This document shows positions 8,101 to 17,213 of a DNA stretch of 47,905 bases, one piece after another. The notes under the pieces were generated by a model. That model did not search any database and was not told where the DNA came from. It worked only from the letters and a program-made list of their open reading frames with translations. How positions within the stretch are numbered: the stretch's first letter is position 1; each line of letters begins with the position of its first letter. Source of the stretch: a virus. The stretch is taken from positions 1 to 47,905 of the IMG/VR virus record IMGVR_UViG_3300028025_003813. One strand, given 5' to 3'. A program made the position numbers and the translations under genes.

Positions 8101-11100
8101 TAATACAACTTTTGGATCATGCATTCTATTTTCACCTTCCTTATATGCCGGTAAAAAATCATTAATTTTAGCAGGTACTAAATTTACTTTAGAGTTATCA
8201 ATAAAATCTCTTAATTCATTCTCCGTAATATCACCATTGAAATAATCAACAGCGCGTTTCATAATATCGTAATTTGGTGGATTATGCTCTAAATACGGTT
8301 TTTGATTCCGAGTTAATCCCAATACACCAAGCCCAGCTTTAGAAACTTTTCTAGCTAAACCACGTTGGTCAAATTTTAATACAGAGAAATAAGCTTTAAG
8401 ATCATCAGCAGATACTCCTAATTGTTTAAATTCTTTTATTATATCTATTAGTTCATTGGTAGCAATTTTTGCTTCCTCATTAACTATATCAACATTTTCT
8501 TGCCAATTCTTTTTGATTAATTCAGTATCTTTCCAAGCTCTTGCTTTTTCTTCATCTAAATATATTGATTCTCCTCTACCAGCTTTAGCTAATTTATATT
8601 CTTTACCATCAAATACACCGCTATATTTAGAGTTAGCCATTATAATAGGCATTAACATTTTTTCAAATAAACCTCTATTGGTAGTTAATGGATGATCTTT
8701 ACCTAAAATTACATAGGCAAGTGTTCTTATTGATCGGCCATCACTTGCTAACCAATTGTTTATTACTCTAGCTTCATCCGCGGCAGTTTCAGCGTTAAAT
8801 ATAGCTTTTGCTAATCTATCTTCAGATATTTGTACTCCGCGTATTATAGTTTTTGAAAACTTAATATTCCCGCGATCAGCTTGCTTATTAAATTCCTGAA
8901 CTATTGATTCACCTATTTTTACGCCTTGTCTTTCTTGGTTAGTAGCAAACGCTTCTGATATTGGACCATTTGTTTCAAAATCATTCTTTATTATATCGAA
9001 TGCCGCCTCTTCTGCAATTGCTTTTGCTAATGATTCTTTTCTACCTCTAATAGGATTACCATCAATTTCTAATATTTGCCCTAAATAATCAGCATCCGAA
9101 ACATTATTAAATACATTAGGCAAACGTCTTGCTAATTCCGCCCCAGAGGTTCTTCCTGCTAAATCAGTTGATACTGACTCTCTGTCTATTTTTTTACCAA
9201 CCCAATCTGGATAATTTACATATTTACCATCAATACGTTTTTGAATAGCTTGAGGAATACCACCTTTGCCATCGGCGCCCATTAACCATGTTGTGGTCAT
9301 ATTTTCAAGTACATAACGTTTATGGTCTAATAACCATTTACGTAATACACCGTCTTTTTTACCACCCATTATAGTCTTAAGATCTATATCAAGTTGCTTA
9401 CCAATCGCATCTCTAATTTCAGCAATAATAGGTGTAACAGTTCTATTTATAGATACTGGAGCATCAATACGATTTTTCAATGTTCTTACAACAGTTAATA
9501 TCTTATTTTCAGCTGTTTTAAGCTCTTCTGGTGTAAAGATTTTAGACTCTAATGCATTCTTATACTTTGGCTTCTCTTTAGCTGATTCTACAAATCCTAA
9601 ATCAGCCGTTTCAGTGGCTATTAACCCTTTTTCTTCAGCAGCATCTTTCTTAAAATCTTTATCTAAAACTCTTCTTGAAGCCGTAATTGCTCTAACTGGT
9701 AAATACTTATTAATATAAGCAGCTAATGGGGTACCAGACTTTGGATCATATTTAGATATTAAATCTAAAATACCACCAACACCCGTTTCTATTTCATCTG
9801 TTAATAACTCTCTGTCAAATCCAGGAGCATCACGTCTTTTATCTACAATCTTTTTAGTAATTGGACCAAACAATTTTATAATGTCTAATGCTCCTTCAAC
9901 CCCTTTTTCATTGTATATTTGTTGTACCTTATCAGATGATATTGATCCTTTAGAGTCTGCTATTAGTTCTTTTATTTCTGCCTCTGCATCAATAGCTGCT
10001 TTTTTCTTAACCTCTGGTTTCTTTTCAACTTTTACCTCTTCAACAACCTTACGTTTTAAATCAGCTTCCTCTTTTTCTAAAGCAAGCATCTTAATTTCAT
10101 AAGTATCGTAATCAATTTCTCCTTCATTAAGTTGGTCATCTAAAGCATCCATTCTTTCTTCAATAGACTTAGAATATTTTATAGTAGTAGGAACTTGTTT
10201 TCCAGCTAATAATTCTTTAGCTCTATTGCTTATTCGACCTTTACTAGCATTTGATTGATATTCTTTTAAGAAATCATAAAAATCTCTTCCTTCACTAAAT
10301 TTGGCATTGGAAAATCCTAACTTTCTTAATACCTTAAGTATTGGTCTTGCAGCTCTTCTTAATACATCTTTAACTTGGTTCTTATCGCCAATTTCCCCAT
10401 AAGCAATAGCATCAATAAAAGCGGTAAAATATTCTTCTAAATCTTCATCTTTTAATTTGCCTGTTTTTTTATCTATATAATTTTCATTAATACGTTTTTG
10501 TACAACTGCTCTTTCATTAGCAGTTAATACAGATAAAAATCCATTAACAACTTTTTTTCTTTCAATAGGATTACTAAGTGCTTTACCTAATACTTTATGC
10601 AAAAATTCATGCTGAGCAACATTGATTGCTCCAGTTCTTGATGCAACACTAAAATTAATTACTGATTGTCCATTTGGTAAACTAAATCCATCTGATTTTG
10701 CTGCTTCTTCAACTTCATTATTGATCTGGTCATCAGATTTTATTTCTGTATTAGCAGGCAATTCTTCGTTTAATATAGCTTTTTTAACAGATTCATTTTC
10801 TGTTATCAACCATTGCTTATAAGCTTTTTTAAGTTCATCTGTATTCTCAAATACAGCAATAGATCCTTGATTACCTATTTTATTAGCAATTTCTTCTTCG
10901 CCTAGACCGGCTACAATCTTTTTAATATTATTAACATTGCTATTTATAACTGCTCTATTGCCTATTATCTTATTTATTTCAGCATATTGTCCAGTTAATA
11001 AAAATTCTCTTTCACTCTCTAATCTACTAAATTCATTTTTTAATTCAGCAGCTTTATCTTTCTTAATTTCTGGAGAGAAATTAGACTGAGATAATTCTAT

Positions 11101-13245
11101 GTACGAATTTTTTAAATCCTGTTGTTTTCTATTTATATCTAAAACGGTAGTCATATCCTCAGTAGACATGTCATAAACTCTATCTTCTGAATTTTCAATA
11201 ACCTTTACAGATTCATTTGATAATGTTTTTATTTCAGATACTATCTCCTCACTTTCTTTACCAGACAACTTTGTGTTTGTTTGTAATTCTGTCTGTAAAA
11301 AATCTATGCGGTCCATTATATTTTTACTAGCAGCCATTTCTTGAGCTGTAGCGTAATTTTTTAATTCTTTTACTACAAGTGTAGAAACACCACCGCCAAG
11401 TTGCATTCCTCCTCCCATAAATGCTCCGCCAGCATAAGCTTCTTTAAATCTTTTAGATCTTTCAGAAGACGCAACAGTTTTACCCAGTAAGTGTTCGTCT
11501 AATAACATATCTAAGCCTTCAGTTAGCACTTCAGTTCCTCCTTCAATTTGACTTTCAATACTTACAATACCTGCTGTTTTTAAGCTTGACTTAATAAAAT
11601 TTTCTTTAAATATTTGTCTAGGCTGATTACCTACAGAAGACATAACACGCTTCATGTTATCAAACATTCTTAATGTACCTAATTTTTCTGGTACAAATTC
11701 TGCAAGAGCAAAACCATATCCGGCTAATAATTTAGTACCTAAATCATAGTCAGATCCAATTTCGTCTTCCATCTCTTGAATCTTTTGCCCACCAGAGCCT
11801 AAAGATACGGCAGCTGCTCCATAGTTTCCGCCAAAATACATTGATGCATATACCGGAAGTTGTTCAGATAATAAAGCTGCAGAGTATTTACCAAAGTCAG
11901 CAAATGAAGTAACATCATCAAAAGATATATTTTTTACATCTTCTTTAATTCTATTGCCCATTTTTATATTAGCTTCTCCAATTTCTCCCAATAATCCGCC
12001 TAACCCAGCTTTGTCTCCTTCTATATATTCTACAGTGGATCCTAATATTTTTGCAGTACCGCCAAGAATGTTAATACCAGTGCCAACTAGTCTGGCCATA
12101 TTAGCGGTAACATCGTCATAATTATATTTAAAGTATTCTAACTTTTCTTCGTCACTTTTTATTTTATCAATGTAGTTTGGAAAATTGTCATATACTCCTT
12201 TTAAACTTTCCACAGCTTTTTTAGCATCCTCTTGACGCACACCGTATTTTGCTATCTCTTCGTCAGTGACATTGCCAGCCGTATATTTTGCTTTAAATTC
12301 ATTAGAATATTTCTCAAATGCTGCTAACTCATTATTATAAGTTTTTGCAAGTATTGTTTGTTGGCGAGCTAAATCAGAAGATACTAATACATCCTGAGCT
12401 GCTCTAATTTTAAGTTTTTCTTTTTGCTCTGCAACTTCTGGAATATATAATGGTTGACTATCCCAATATTCCTCAGCAGTTTTTCCTTGTTGTATTAATA
12501 CTTTCTCTTTATAAAATATATCTTTTGCAACAGCATCAATATCCGCATTACTTATTTTCTGACCTTTTTTCTTGCCTCTTGATAGTATAGCTATAGCTTC
12601 CTTTTTTTCTTTCTCTAATGGCTTGTATGGAGATATAGTAAGATCTATATCCGCCCCGATGGATTGTCCAACCATAGAAACAGGACCTAATACCATCTCA
12701 TTAAAGAATCCCTTAGCTCCTTCTCTTATATTATCTATTGCTTGCGAATTATTTATTTCATTATTATATTGCTCATCTATTAAATTATAATCAATAGGTT
12801 TGCTTTTTATATAATTTACAACTTCTGTTTCTTTATCCTCTAATTTTTCAAATTCTTGTTTTACAGGAACATTAGCAGCACTTTCAAGAGTCTTTTGAAT
12901 TTTTGCCGCAGGATTTAAAATAGATTGAAGTGGATCTTCTGGAGCAAGTATATTAGCAATGTTCTGTTGATCAACAAAACTAGAAACTTTTTCAGTATTC
13001 TTTTTTATATTTGCTTTTTTTGCTTTATTATCCTTTTTAAATGTATCTAAGAATCCTATCTCTTCTTTTGGTTTTGGTTGATCACTCCAGGGGTATTTTT
13101 TTGTGGTAGCAGTGGTTTTAGAAGATTTTTTCTTTAAGCCTTTGCTACTTATAATAGCATTAGCCGAGGTTTTTTGCTCGGCTGCCATTTTGTTTATTTG
13201 ATCCTCTGTATATATTTGCCCTGAGGCGTCAGTGTATTCAAACAT
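5179..13245 (-). CDS. Giant (2688 aa) polyvalent protein: metallopeptidase-like, sigma-like, HAD-like and membrane-active segments; candidate ejected internal virion protein
   Basis: Read from the N terminus: a Lys-rich, charged start; hydrophobic Gly/Ala-rich stretches around 440-530 and 600-640; a zincin motif HEFLH at 879-883; a sigma-region-2-like block around 1150-1190 (GVGGILDLISKYDPKSG, Tyr1166); a HAD phosphatase motif VFDFDDTLG (Asp1783, Asp1785) with LTARP and DFYFADDA further on; a helix-rich C-terminal third with a hydrophobic segment near 2415-2445 (YYLIIQNTIFSILQQGLFAL) followed by an acidic EDDEEEE run; and a very basic tail (KKKREKALAKRKKRKMGGD). Three K[FY]SK[ST] peptides (1023, 1462, 1946) sit between these parts. 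This mix matches the large polyvalent proteins described for phages and conjugative elements, which are thought to enter the cell with the DNA. Its place downstream of nozzle and gp14/gp15-like genes fits the slot of T7 gp16 or Crassvirales cargo proteins. The role is inferred. Confidence 0.8.
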   Translation of the reverse strand: MFEYTDASGQIYTEDQINKMAAEQKTSANAIISSKGLKKKSSKTTATTKKYPWSDQPKPKEEIGFLDTFKKDNKAKKANIKKNTEKVSSFVDQQNIANILAPEDPLQSILNPAAKIQKTLESAANVPVKQEFEKLEDKETEVVNYIKSKPIDYNLIDEQYNNEINNSQAIDNIREGAKGFFNEMVLGPVSMVGQSIGADIDLTISPYKPLEKEKKEAIAILSRGKKKGQKISNADIDAVAKDIFYKEKVLIQQGKTAEEYWDSQPLYIPEVAEQKEKLKIRAAQDVLVSSDLARQQTILAKTYNNELAAFEKYSNEFKAKYTAGNVTDEEIAKYGVRQEDAKKAVESLKGVYDNFPNYIDKIKSDEEKLEYFKYNYDDVTANMARLVGTGINILGGTAKILGSTVEYIEGDKAGLGGLLGEIGEANIKMGNRIKEDVKNISFDDVTSFADFGKYSAALLSEQLPVYASMYFGGNYGAAAVSLGSGGQKIQEMEDEIGSDYDLGTKLLAGYGFALAEFVPEKLGTLRMFDNMKRVMSSVGNQPRQIFKENFIKSSLKTAGIVSIESQIEGGTEVLTEGLDMLLDEHLLGKTVASSERSKRFKEAYAGGAFMGGGMQLGGGVSTLVVKELKNYATAQEMAASKNIMDRIDFLQTELQTNTKLSGKESEEIVSEIKTLSNESVKVIENSEDRVYDMSTEDMTTVLDINRKQQDLKNSYIELSQSNFSPEIKKDKAAELKNEFSRLESEREFLLTGQYAEINKIIGNRAVINSNVNNIKKIVAGLGEEEIANKIGNQGSIAVFENTDELKKAYKQWLITENESVKKAILNEELPANTEIKSDDQINNEVEEAAKSDGFSLPNGQSVINFSVASRTGAINVAQHEFLHKVLGKALSNPIERKKVVNGFLSVLTANERAVVQKRINENYIDKKTGKLKDEDLEEYFTAFIDAIAYGEIGDKNQVKDVLRRAARPILKVLRKLGFSNAKFSEGRDFYDFLKEYQSNASKGRISNRAKELLAGKQVPTTIKYSKSIEERMDALDDQLNEGEIDYDTYEIKMLALEKEEADLKRKVVEEVKVEKKPEVKKKAAIDAEAEIKELIADSKGSISSDKVQQIYNEKGVEGALDIIKLFGPITKKIVDKRRDAPGFDRELLTDEIETGVGGILDLISKYDPKSGTPLAAYINKYLPVRAITASRRVLDKDFKKDAAEEKGLIATETADLGFVESAKEKPKYKNALESKIFTPEELKTAENKILTVVRTLKNRIDAPVSINRTVTPIIAEIRDAIGKQLDIDLKTIMGGKKDGVLRKWLLDHKRYVLENMTTTWLMGADGKGGIPQAIQKRIDGKYVNYPDWVGKKIDRESVSTDLAGRTSGAELARRLPNVFNNVSDADYLGQILEIDGNPIRGRKESLAKAIAEEAAFDIIKNDFETNGPISEAFATNQERQGVKIGESIVQEFNKQADRGNIKFSKTIIRGVQISEDRLAKAIFNAETAADEARVINNWLASDGRSIRTLAYVILGKDHPLTTNRGLFEKMLMPIIMANSKYSGVFDGKEYKLAKAGRGESIYLDEEKARAWKDTELIKKNWQENVDIVNEEAKIATNELIDIIKEFKQLGVSADDLKAYFSVLKFDQRGLARKVSKAGLGVLGLTRNQKPYLEHNPPNYDIMKRAVDYFNGDITENELRDFIDNSKVNLVPAKINDFLPAYKEGENRMHDPKVVLYLQELIDDGYKIFNIESEYGSKKEFDALVKLAKSGVNSKESLQNIENSKGVLYSLSNNNPQKGISVFDFDDTLGITKGNVLYTMPDGTGGKLNAEEFAKDGSRLLSEGAEFDFSEFSQVIDGKPGPMVEKIKKMIGKFGPENFFILTARPQAAAVPIQEFLSSIDINIPLENITGLGNSTGQAKADWIVEKANEGYNDFYFADDAIQNVTAVKDALDVLDVKAKIQQAKIKFSKSMSNEFNKIIEENKGVESYKVYSDIVAKRRGAGKNKFDLFVPPSAADFELLLYKFMGKGKRGEEQQKFFDEALLKPYINGVNLMDGARQSIKRSYKALIKAFPDVQKKLEKLNPDGDFTYDQAIRVALWNDAGIEIPGLTQRDNKKLVEMVNGDPELLAFKEGLKAMSRQENGWVEPSEHWDTDTIVSDLFNITQSGGRKKFLGEFIENVETIFGKWEAGKLVGPNMNKIQAVYGTNVRESLEDSLYRMINGKNRSYGQDKETSAWSNWVNGSTGVIMFLNTRSAVLQLISTANFLNLRDNNPVAAGKAFANQKQYWSDFATIWNSDKMKERRGGLREDVAAAEIANAAAGSKNKAAAVVAYLLKIGYTPTQLADSFAIASGGAPYYRNRIKTHISEGMSETEAEKLAWEEFSKIADETQQSGDPKDISKQQASGAGRLLLTFQNTAMQQSRLVKKAYLDLKNGRGDVKTNIAKISYYLIIQNTIFSILQQGLFALMFEDDEEEEKRNKKGDNKAIDLANNVLDTVLRGTGFYGGIAATLKNVAIKYAEQQDKKQKDYAKVVFEAANISPPIGSKLRKAYSALEQTEYDKDLIKERGWGVMQDGRVHLGPMYSVTGKGAEVLLNVPMDRFVNKVENISQAFNDQNKAWQRAAVALGFTPWTVGIEKTPGDIKIIEEAKVERKIEGTKKASITRKAKKEALRDSLKGLSINERNDYLRMEAKKKREKALAKRKKRKMGGD

Positions 13246-13261
13246 AAATACGTATTTTAAT

Positions 13262-14662
13262 TTATTTAATTTTACCCGTTTTTAAGTACTCAATAACCTC
13301 TTTTTTAGTATTGAAGGCTATACCTTTATTTGGACCAGATGCTATTGTAAATACTGCTCCATCATAACTTACTTTTTTATTGCCCCAAGTAAAATCATCA
13401 GCAGACCCTGCTTCTTGTTCCCATATTAACTTTGAAACATCCGTAAATGTAGGTTTAGTTGTTTTGGCTTTTGGAGCAGATTTAGTTTTAACTTTTGGTG
13501 TTACATCTTCTTGCAATATTATATCAGAATCTAGCTTTGTTATAGGTTGCCATTCTGGTATTTGTGTTGTGAAAAAATGATCAACATAAGCATCTAAAGC
13601 TTCTGCTCTTTCTCTTTCATCTAATACATTATCAGCATCGAGATATATTGGCTTTAATGCTCTTCTTTCTCTATCAGCATTAACCGTATTATTAATGTGC
13701 AAAATTAATTCTGTATCAGACATACCAATAGCTTGCCCTCTTACTTGCTGCATTACCGGTGATGCTTTTATTTGATCAATGTCTACTTTTGCTAATGTTT
13801 TATAAGTATTTGTTCCTGGTATATATTCTCTTTTAACTTCAATCTTACCTTCTTTCTTTCTAAGATATGCATCAGTTATTTCGCCTGTTGCTTGAAATTT
13901 ACCAGGTTTAACTTCTTCTACTTTGAACACGGAGTTATTATTAGCCTTTACCATTTCATTACTAACGGAAGTATCTGGAACAACTCGAATATATTCATTG
14001 TCAGAGGTATCTATTTTATTTATTTTAGCAGCATCATAAGATCTTACTTCAATACCTTTGTCATCATAGACTTTCCATAATAGTTTTTTTGGATCCGCGT
14101 TTTCATAAACAGCCTTAACTTCCCCTTTTAATTTACCTTGCATTATTTGTAACGCTCTAATATCTTCTGGGTTTTGATCTTTAGCTAATCCTCCAACAAC
14201 ACCGGTACCTCGTATAAATGCTTTATTAACATCTTCTCCCCAACCTGTAAAACTAGTTAAATTTGAAGTAAAATCACCAGATATTGTATTATTTATATCT
14301 GCTAACTTTTGCATAGCTACTTGTCTATCTTTTCCAGATATTGTATTATTTAATAATCCAGATTTTAATTTTACTGCTTCTTGTACCAATGGTTCAAAAG
14401 TTTCAGCCATGTTGATCTTACTATCAACTGGAGTAATCTTACCTATAGTATTTCTAACTTCAAATTCATATTCTTCTGTCTCACGCTTTATTTCGTCTAT
14501 CTTCTTTTTATTAAGATCCAATTGTCTCTTAATCTCTTGTTGTTTTACAGCATAACTTTCTGCATAACTAGAAAATGAACTAGCTATAGTTGCTTGTAAA
14601 TTTCTAAAATGCTGCCCGGTTTGTGTATCTACTAATTGTGCTGGATTTTCGTATGCTCCCAT
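13262..14662 (-). CDS. Putative internal virion (cargo) protein
   Basis: This 466-residue soluble protein has a helical N-terminal third rich in Gln/Lys/Glu (YAVKQQEIKRQLDLNKKKID, coiled-coil-like) and no signal peptide. The middle and C-terminal parts are mixed alpha/beta with a Lys/Pro/Thr-rich linker (TPKVKTKSAPKAKTTKPTF) before a compact end domain. It lies 16 nt upstream of the giant gene and 20 nt downstream of the Ala/Gln-rich protein gene, so it occupies the position of T7 gp15 between gp14- and gp16-like genes. I recognise no enzymatic motif. An internal or ejected structural role is inferred from synteny. Confidence 0.65.
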   Translation of the reverse strand: MGAYENPAQLVDTQTGQHFRNLQATIASSFSSYAESYAVKQQEIKRQLDLNKKKIDEIKRETEEYEFEVRNTIGKITPVDSKINMAETFEPLVQEAVKLKSGLLNNTISGKDRQVAMQKLADINNTISGDFTSNLTSFTGWGEDVNKAFIRGTGVVGGLAKDQNPEDIRALQIMQGKLKGEVKAVYENADPKKLLWKVYDDKGIEVRSYDAAKINKIDTSDNEYIRVVPDTSVSNEMVKANNNSVFKVEEVKPGKFQATGEITDAYLRKKEGKIEVKREYIPGTNTYKTLAKVDIDQIKASPVMQQVRGQAIGMSDTELILHINNTVNADRERRALKPIYLDADNVLDERERAEALDAYVDHFFTTQIPEWQPITKLDSDIILQEDVTPKVKTKSAPKAKTTKPTFTDVSKLIWEQEAGSADDFTWGNKKVSYDGAVFTIASGPNKGIAFNTKKEVIEYLKTGKIK

Positions 14663-14682
14663 TGTATCTTTTTTATAATAAT

Positions 14683-15552
14683 TTATCTAGTTGGTACAGT
14701 TATACCTCCCGAAATTGCGCTTTCTAATTGATCAGACACAGCCGTTGAGTCTTCTCTATATGAACTAGTAGTAGGAGTAGTATCAGGCATAGTTCTATTG
14801 GTTGAACCAGCCGAACTCATAAATGAACTAGCTATTGAAGACAATCCTCCAACCATTCCTGTAATTGCTCCTGTTCTATCTGCATTTGCCTGCATTAACT
14901 GAGCTCGAGCTATATCTTGTTGACCAGCAACACGATTCATTTTAGCAATTTCTCTTTCTTCTCTAGTACCAAACATAAATGCTTTGCCTTGAGCTTCTGC
15001 ACTTTGTACTCTTTGAGCTTCAGCCATTTTAATTTCCTGTAGCTTTTGTTCTCCTTGAGCTCTCAATTGTTCGTTATTTGCTTCTTGCTGTTCTATACTT
15101 GCAGATATTTGTTTTTTACTTTGTAATGCGGCTTGAGCTAAAGCTGTTGCTCCTCCGGCTCCTGCTCCAGTTTGTTGTAATGTATCTAAAGTGTTTGCTA
15201 ATGAAATATCAGCTTGTTCAGCTTGAAATTCTGCTGCTTGTGTTGCAACACCTAAACTAGCATAAGGATTAGACATCATAGAGCTTACGTCTTTAATGCC
15301 TTCGTATGGATTAATAATAGCTTGTCTAGTACTTTCTAAAAATTCTAGTTCCTTAGCTCTTCTCTTCGCCTCAGCTGCTGCTTTTCTAGCCGCTTTCTTT
15401 GCGCTACTAGCCCCAAAAAGACCACCAACAATTTGAGCCCCTGCTCCAATTAATGCAGCCCCAACCATAGGAGCAATAGCATATTGAGTAGCAGGCATTA
15501 TATCTTTTATTAGTCCAAAATTGGGAACATCCAAAAATATGTTTAATAACAT
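14683..15552 (-). CDS. Putative internal virion protein B-like (T7 gp14-like) protein
   Basis: The product is Ala/Gln-rich. It has a hydrophobic glycine-rich N-terminal segment (APMVGAALIGAGAQIVGGLFGASSA), then a long helical region rich in Ala, Glu, Gln and Lys, and a Gly/Ser-rich hydrophobic segment near the end (GAITGMVGGLSSIASSFMSSAGS). This is the usual look of phage proteins that insert into the membrane during DNA ejection. It is the first of three genes ending in the giant protein. The annotated start gives 289 residues. An internal ATG at 15498 (MPATQYAIAPMVG, 271 residues), preceded by GATATA, is equally plausible and removes an odd hydrophobic leader. Confidence 0.7.
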   Translation of the reverse strand: MLLNIFLDVPNFGLIKDIMPATQYAIAPMVGAALIGAGAQIVGGLFGASSAKKAARKAAAEAKRRAKELEFLESTRQAIINPYEGIKDVSSMMSNPYASLGVATQAAEFQAEQADISLANTLDTLQQTGAGAGGATALAQAALQSKKQISASIEQQEANNEQLRAQGEQKLQEIKMAEAQRVQSAEAQGKAFMFGTREEREIAKMNRVAGQQDIARAQLMQANADRTGAITGMVGGLSSIASSFMSSAGSTNRTMPDTTPTTSSYREDSTAVSDQLESAISGGITVPTR

Positions 15553-15597
15553 AATATGTTAATTTAAAAGTTTGTATTTATTATATTTTTATTTAAT

Positions 15598-17157
15598 TTA
15601 GTAAGATGACTCTGTATATTCAGTAGATGCTGCAAATAATTCAGTTCTGGTTGAATATTGTGAATTATTAAGGCTAAATGAGCAGATTGCATAGAAACCT
15701 TTAATACCTGACATAGATTGGCCTTCTATAACATCTCCACCGCCACCTGCTGTAATATTTAATATGTTTGCAAAGTATTTATTTTCTTTTGCTTTAAAGT
15801 TATTTACTAACAATTGACTTTCTAAAGAAGCTAAAGTAGCCATACCACTATAATTAATTGCGGGCTCTATAGCTGCCGATGTATCAGTATTTGTCTGTAT
15901 GCTGTCTACTCTCCACCCAATATCTCCCTCATAATTTAAAGTATTAAAGTTTTTAATTAAAGAAGGATTAGCATTAAGTATTACAACAACTTGAGAAAGA
16001 TGATCTGCTGAGTAAAAATTACCTCTTGTTACAGCTGTAGAATAGTGCTGCCAAGTTTGTCCATCTTTAAAACTATAATAATTGTTTATTAAGCTACCTA
16101 TAAAATCAGGTTTATAACTAAAGAAACTGGTCCACCCATTAGCGTCTTCATCAAATGACAATGTAGAATAACTGCTTATTTGGGCTGGTTGTATAGATAA
16201 TACATATTGTTTATTATGCATATCCCAGCCACCTATTAATTTACCAGTATTTCCTACATTACTAAAAGCATCTCTAAAATAATCGCGCATGCCATAGTCA
16301 GAAATTTCTGTAATACCATCTTGTGATAATCTTAAAACTGCATTTTTGTTTTTATCTGTGAAGTATTTTCTATATCCATAAACAGCAAAGCTTTCTGGAT
16401 TTCTACTTATTCCGTATTCACCAGCATAAGCTTGTATTTGCCCAATTACTTGAGCACCAGAAGTTGTTATTGGCATACCTTCTGCAGAATAAATAGCATC
16501 TTTATCAATAAGAGCTCTACTTACTTTTAACTCTTGAAAAATTATTAGGTTGGTATCTTCTGCATATAATTTCTGAATTGATCCTTGTGCAGGATTAACA
16601 GATCTGCTTATATCTTCGCCAACTGAAAATTGATTTGTATTATTAACCCCAGTTCTTGAGTTAAATATACCTGAATATATTAATGAACTAGGTCTAATTT
16701 GTTGATTATTATTGTCTTCAACTAAATATGCTTTAACGCCAAAGTCAACAGAGGTATTATTATAACCACCTCTAATTCTAGCTTCTTCTATATACCAATC
16801 TGTATCAAGTTCTTCGTAAGCTTGAGGTATATATTTAAAATCCACTATTTCACCAAATGTTAATGTTGTACCAACTGGCAATGTAACCTCAAGAGGCTCC
16901 TGCAATGTTAATACATCACCGGTAACAAATGATCTTATTATTGATGAATATATAACGCTAGCTATAGTGTAATATATAATTTGACCAACGCCAACATTTG
17001 GTTGTACGTGGTCTAATGTTATAACCGAAGATCCAGCTAAGGCTTCAACGGTTATACTATTATCATTTTCTGTTTCACTTGGGGATACGTCAACAACAGA
17101 TGTCATTTTCTTCAGCCAAAATGAATTGAAATACTTTAATTCTAATGTTGCACTCAT
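15598..17157 (-). CDS. Tail nozzle-like beta-propeller structural protein
   Basis: This 519-residue beta-rich protein begins MSATLELKYFNSFWLKK, a typical opening for small-protein-rich virion components. It contains repeated short beta-strand/turn units (for example ESFAVYGYRKYFTDKNKNAVLRL and GKLIGGWDMHNKQYVLSIQP) that resemble propeller blades of tail nozzle proteins such as T7 gp12. No catalytic motif or membrane segment is visible. It lies 56 nt downstream of the larger nozzle gene and directly upstream of the internal-protein genes, fitting the distal tail. The nozzle call is from strand pattern and synteny, so moderate. Confidence 0.65.
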   Translation of the reverse strand: MSATLELKYFNSFWLKKMTSVVDVSPSETENDNSITVEALAGSSVITLDHVQPNVGVGQIIYYTIASVIYSSIIRSFVTGDVLTLQEPLEVTLPVGTTLTFGEIVDFKYIPQAYEELDTDWYIEEARIRGGYNNTSVDFGVKAYLVEDNNNQQIRPSSLIYSGIFNSRTGVNNTNQFSVGEDISRSVNPAQGSIQKLYAEDTNLIIFQELKVSRALIDKDAIYSAEGMPITTSGAQVIGQIQAYAGEYGISRNPESFAVYGYRKYFTDKNKNAVLRLSQDGITEISDYGMRDYFRDAFSNVGNTGKLIGGWDMHNKQYVLSIQPAQISSYSTLSFDEDANGWTSFFSYKPDFIGSLINNYYSFKDGQTWQHYSTAVTRGNFYSADHLSQVVVILNANPSLIKNFNTLNYEGDIGWRVDSIQTNTDTSAAIEPAINYSGMATLASLESQLLVNNFKAKENKYFANILNITAGGGGDVIEGQSMSGIKGFYAICSFSLNNSQYSTRTELFAASTEYTESSY

Positions 17158-17213
17158 ATATTATGATCACTTGTTTTTTTTAATTTTTAGTAATATCGGT
17201 ATATTTCATTATA

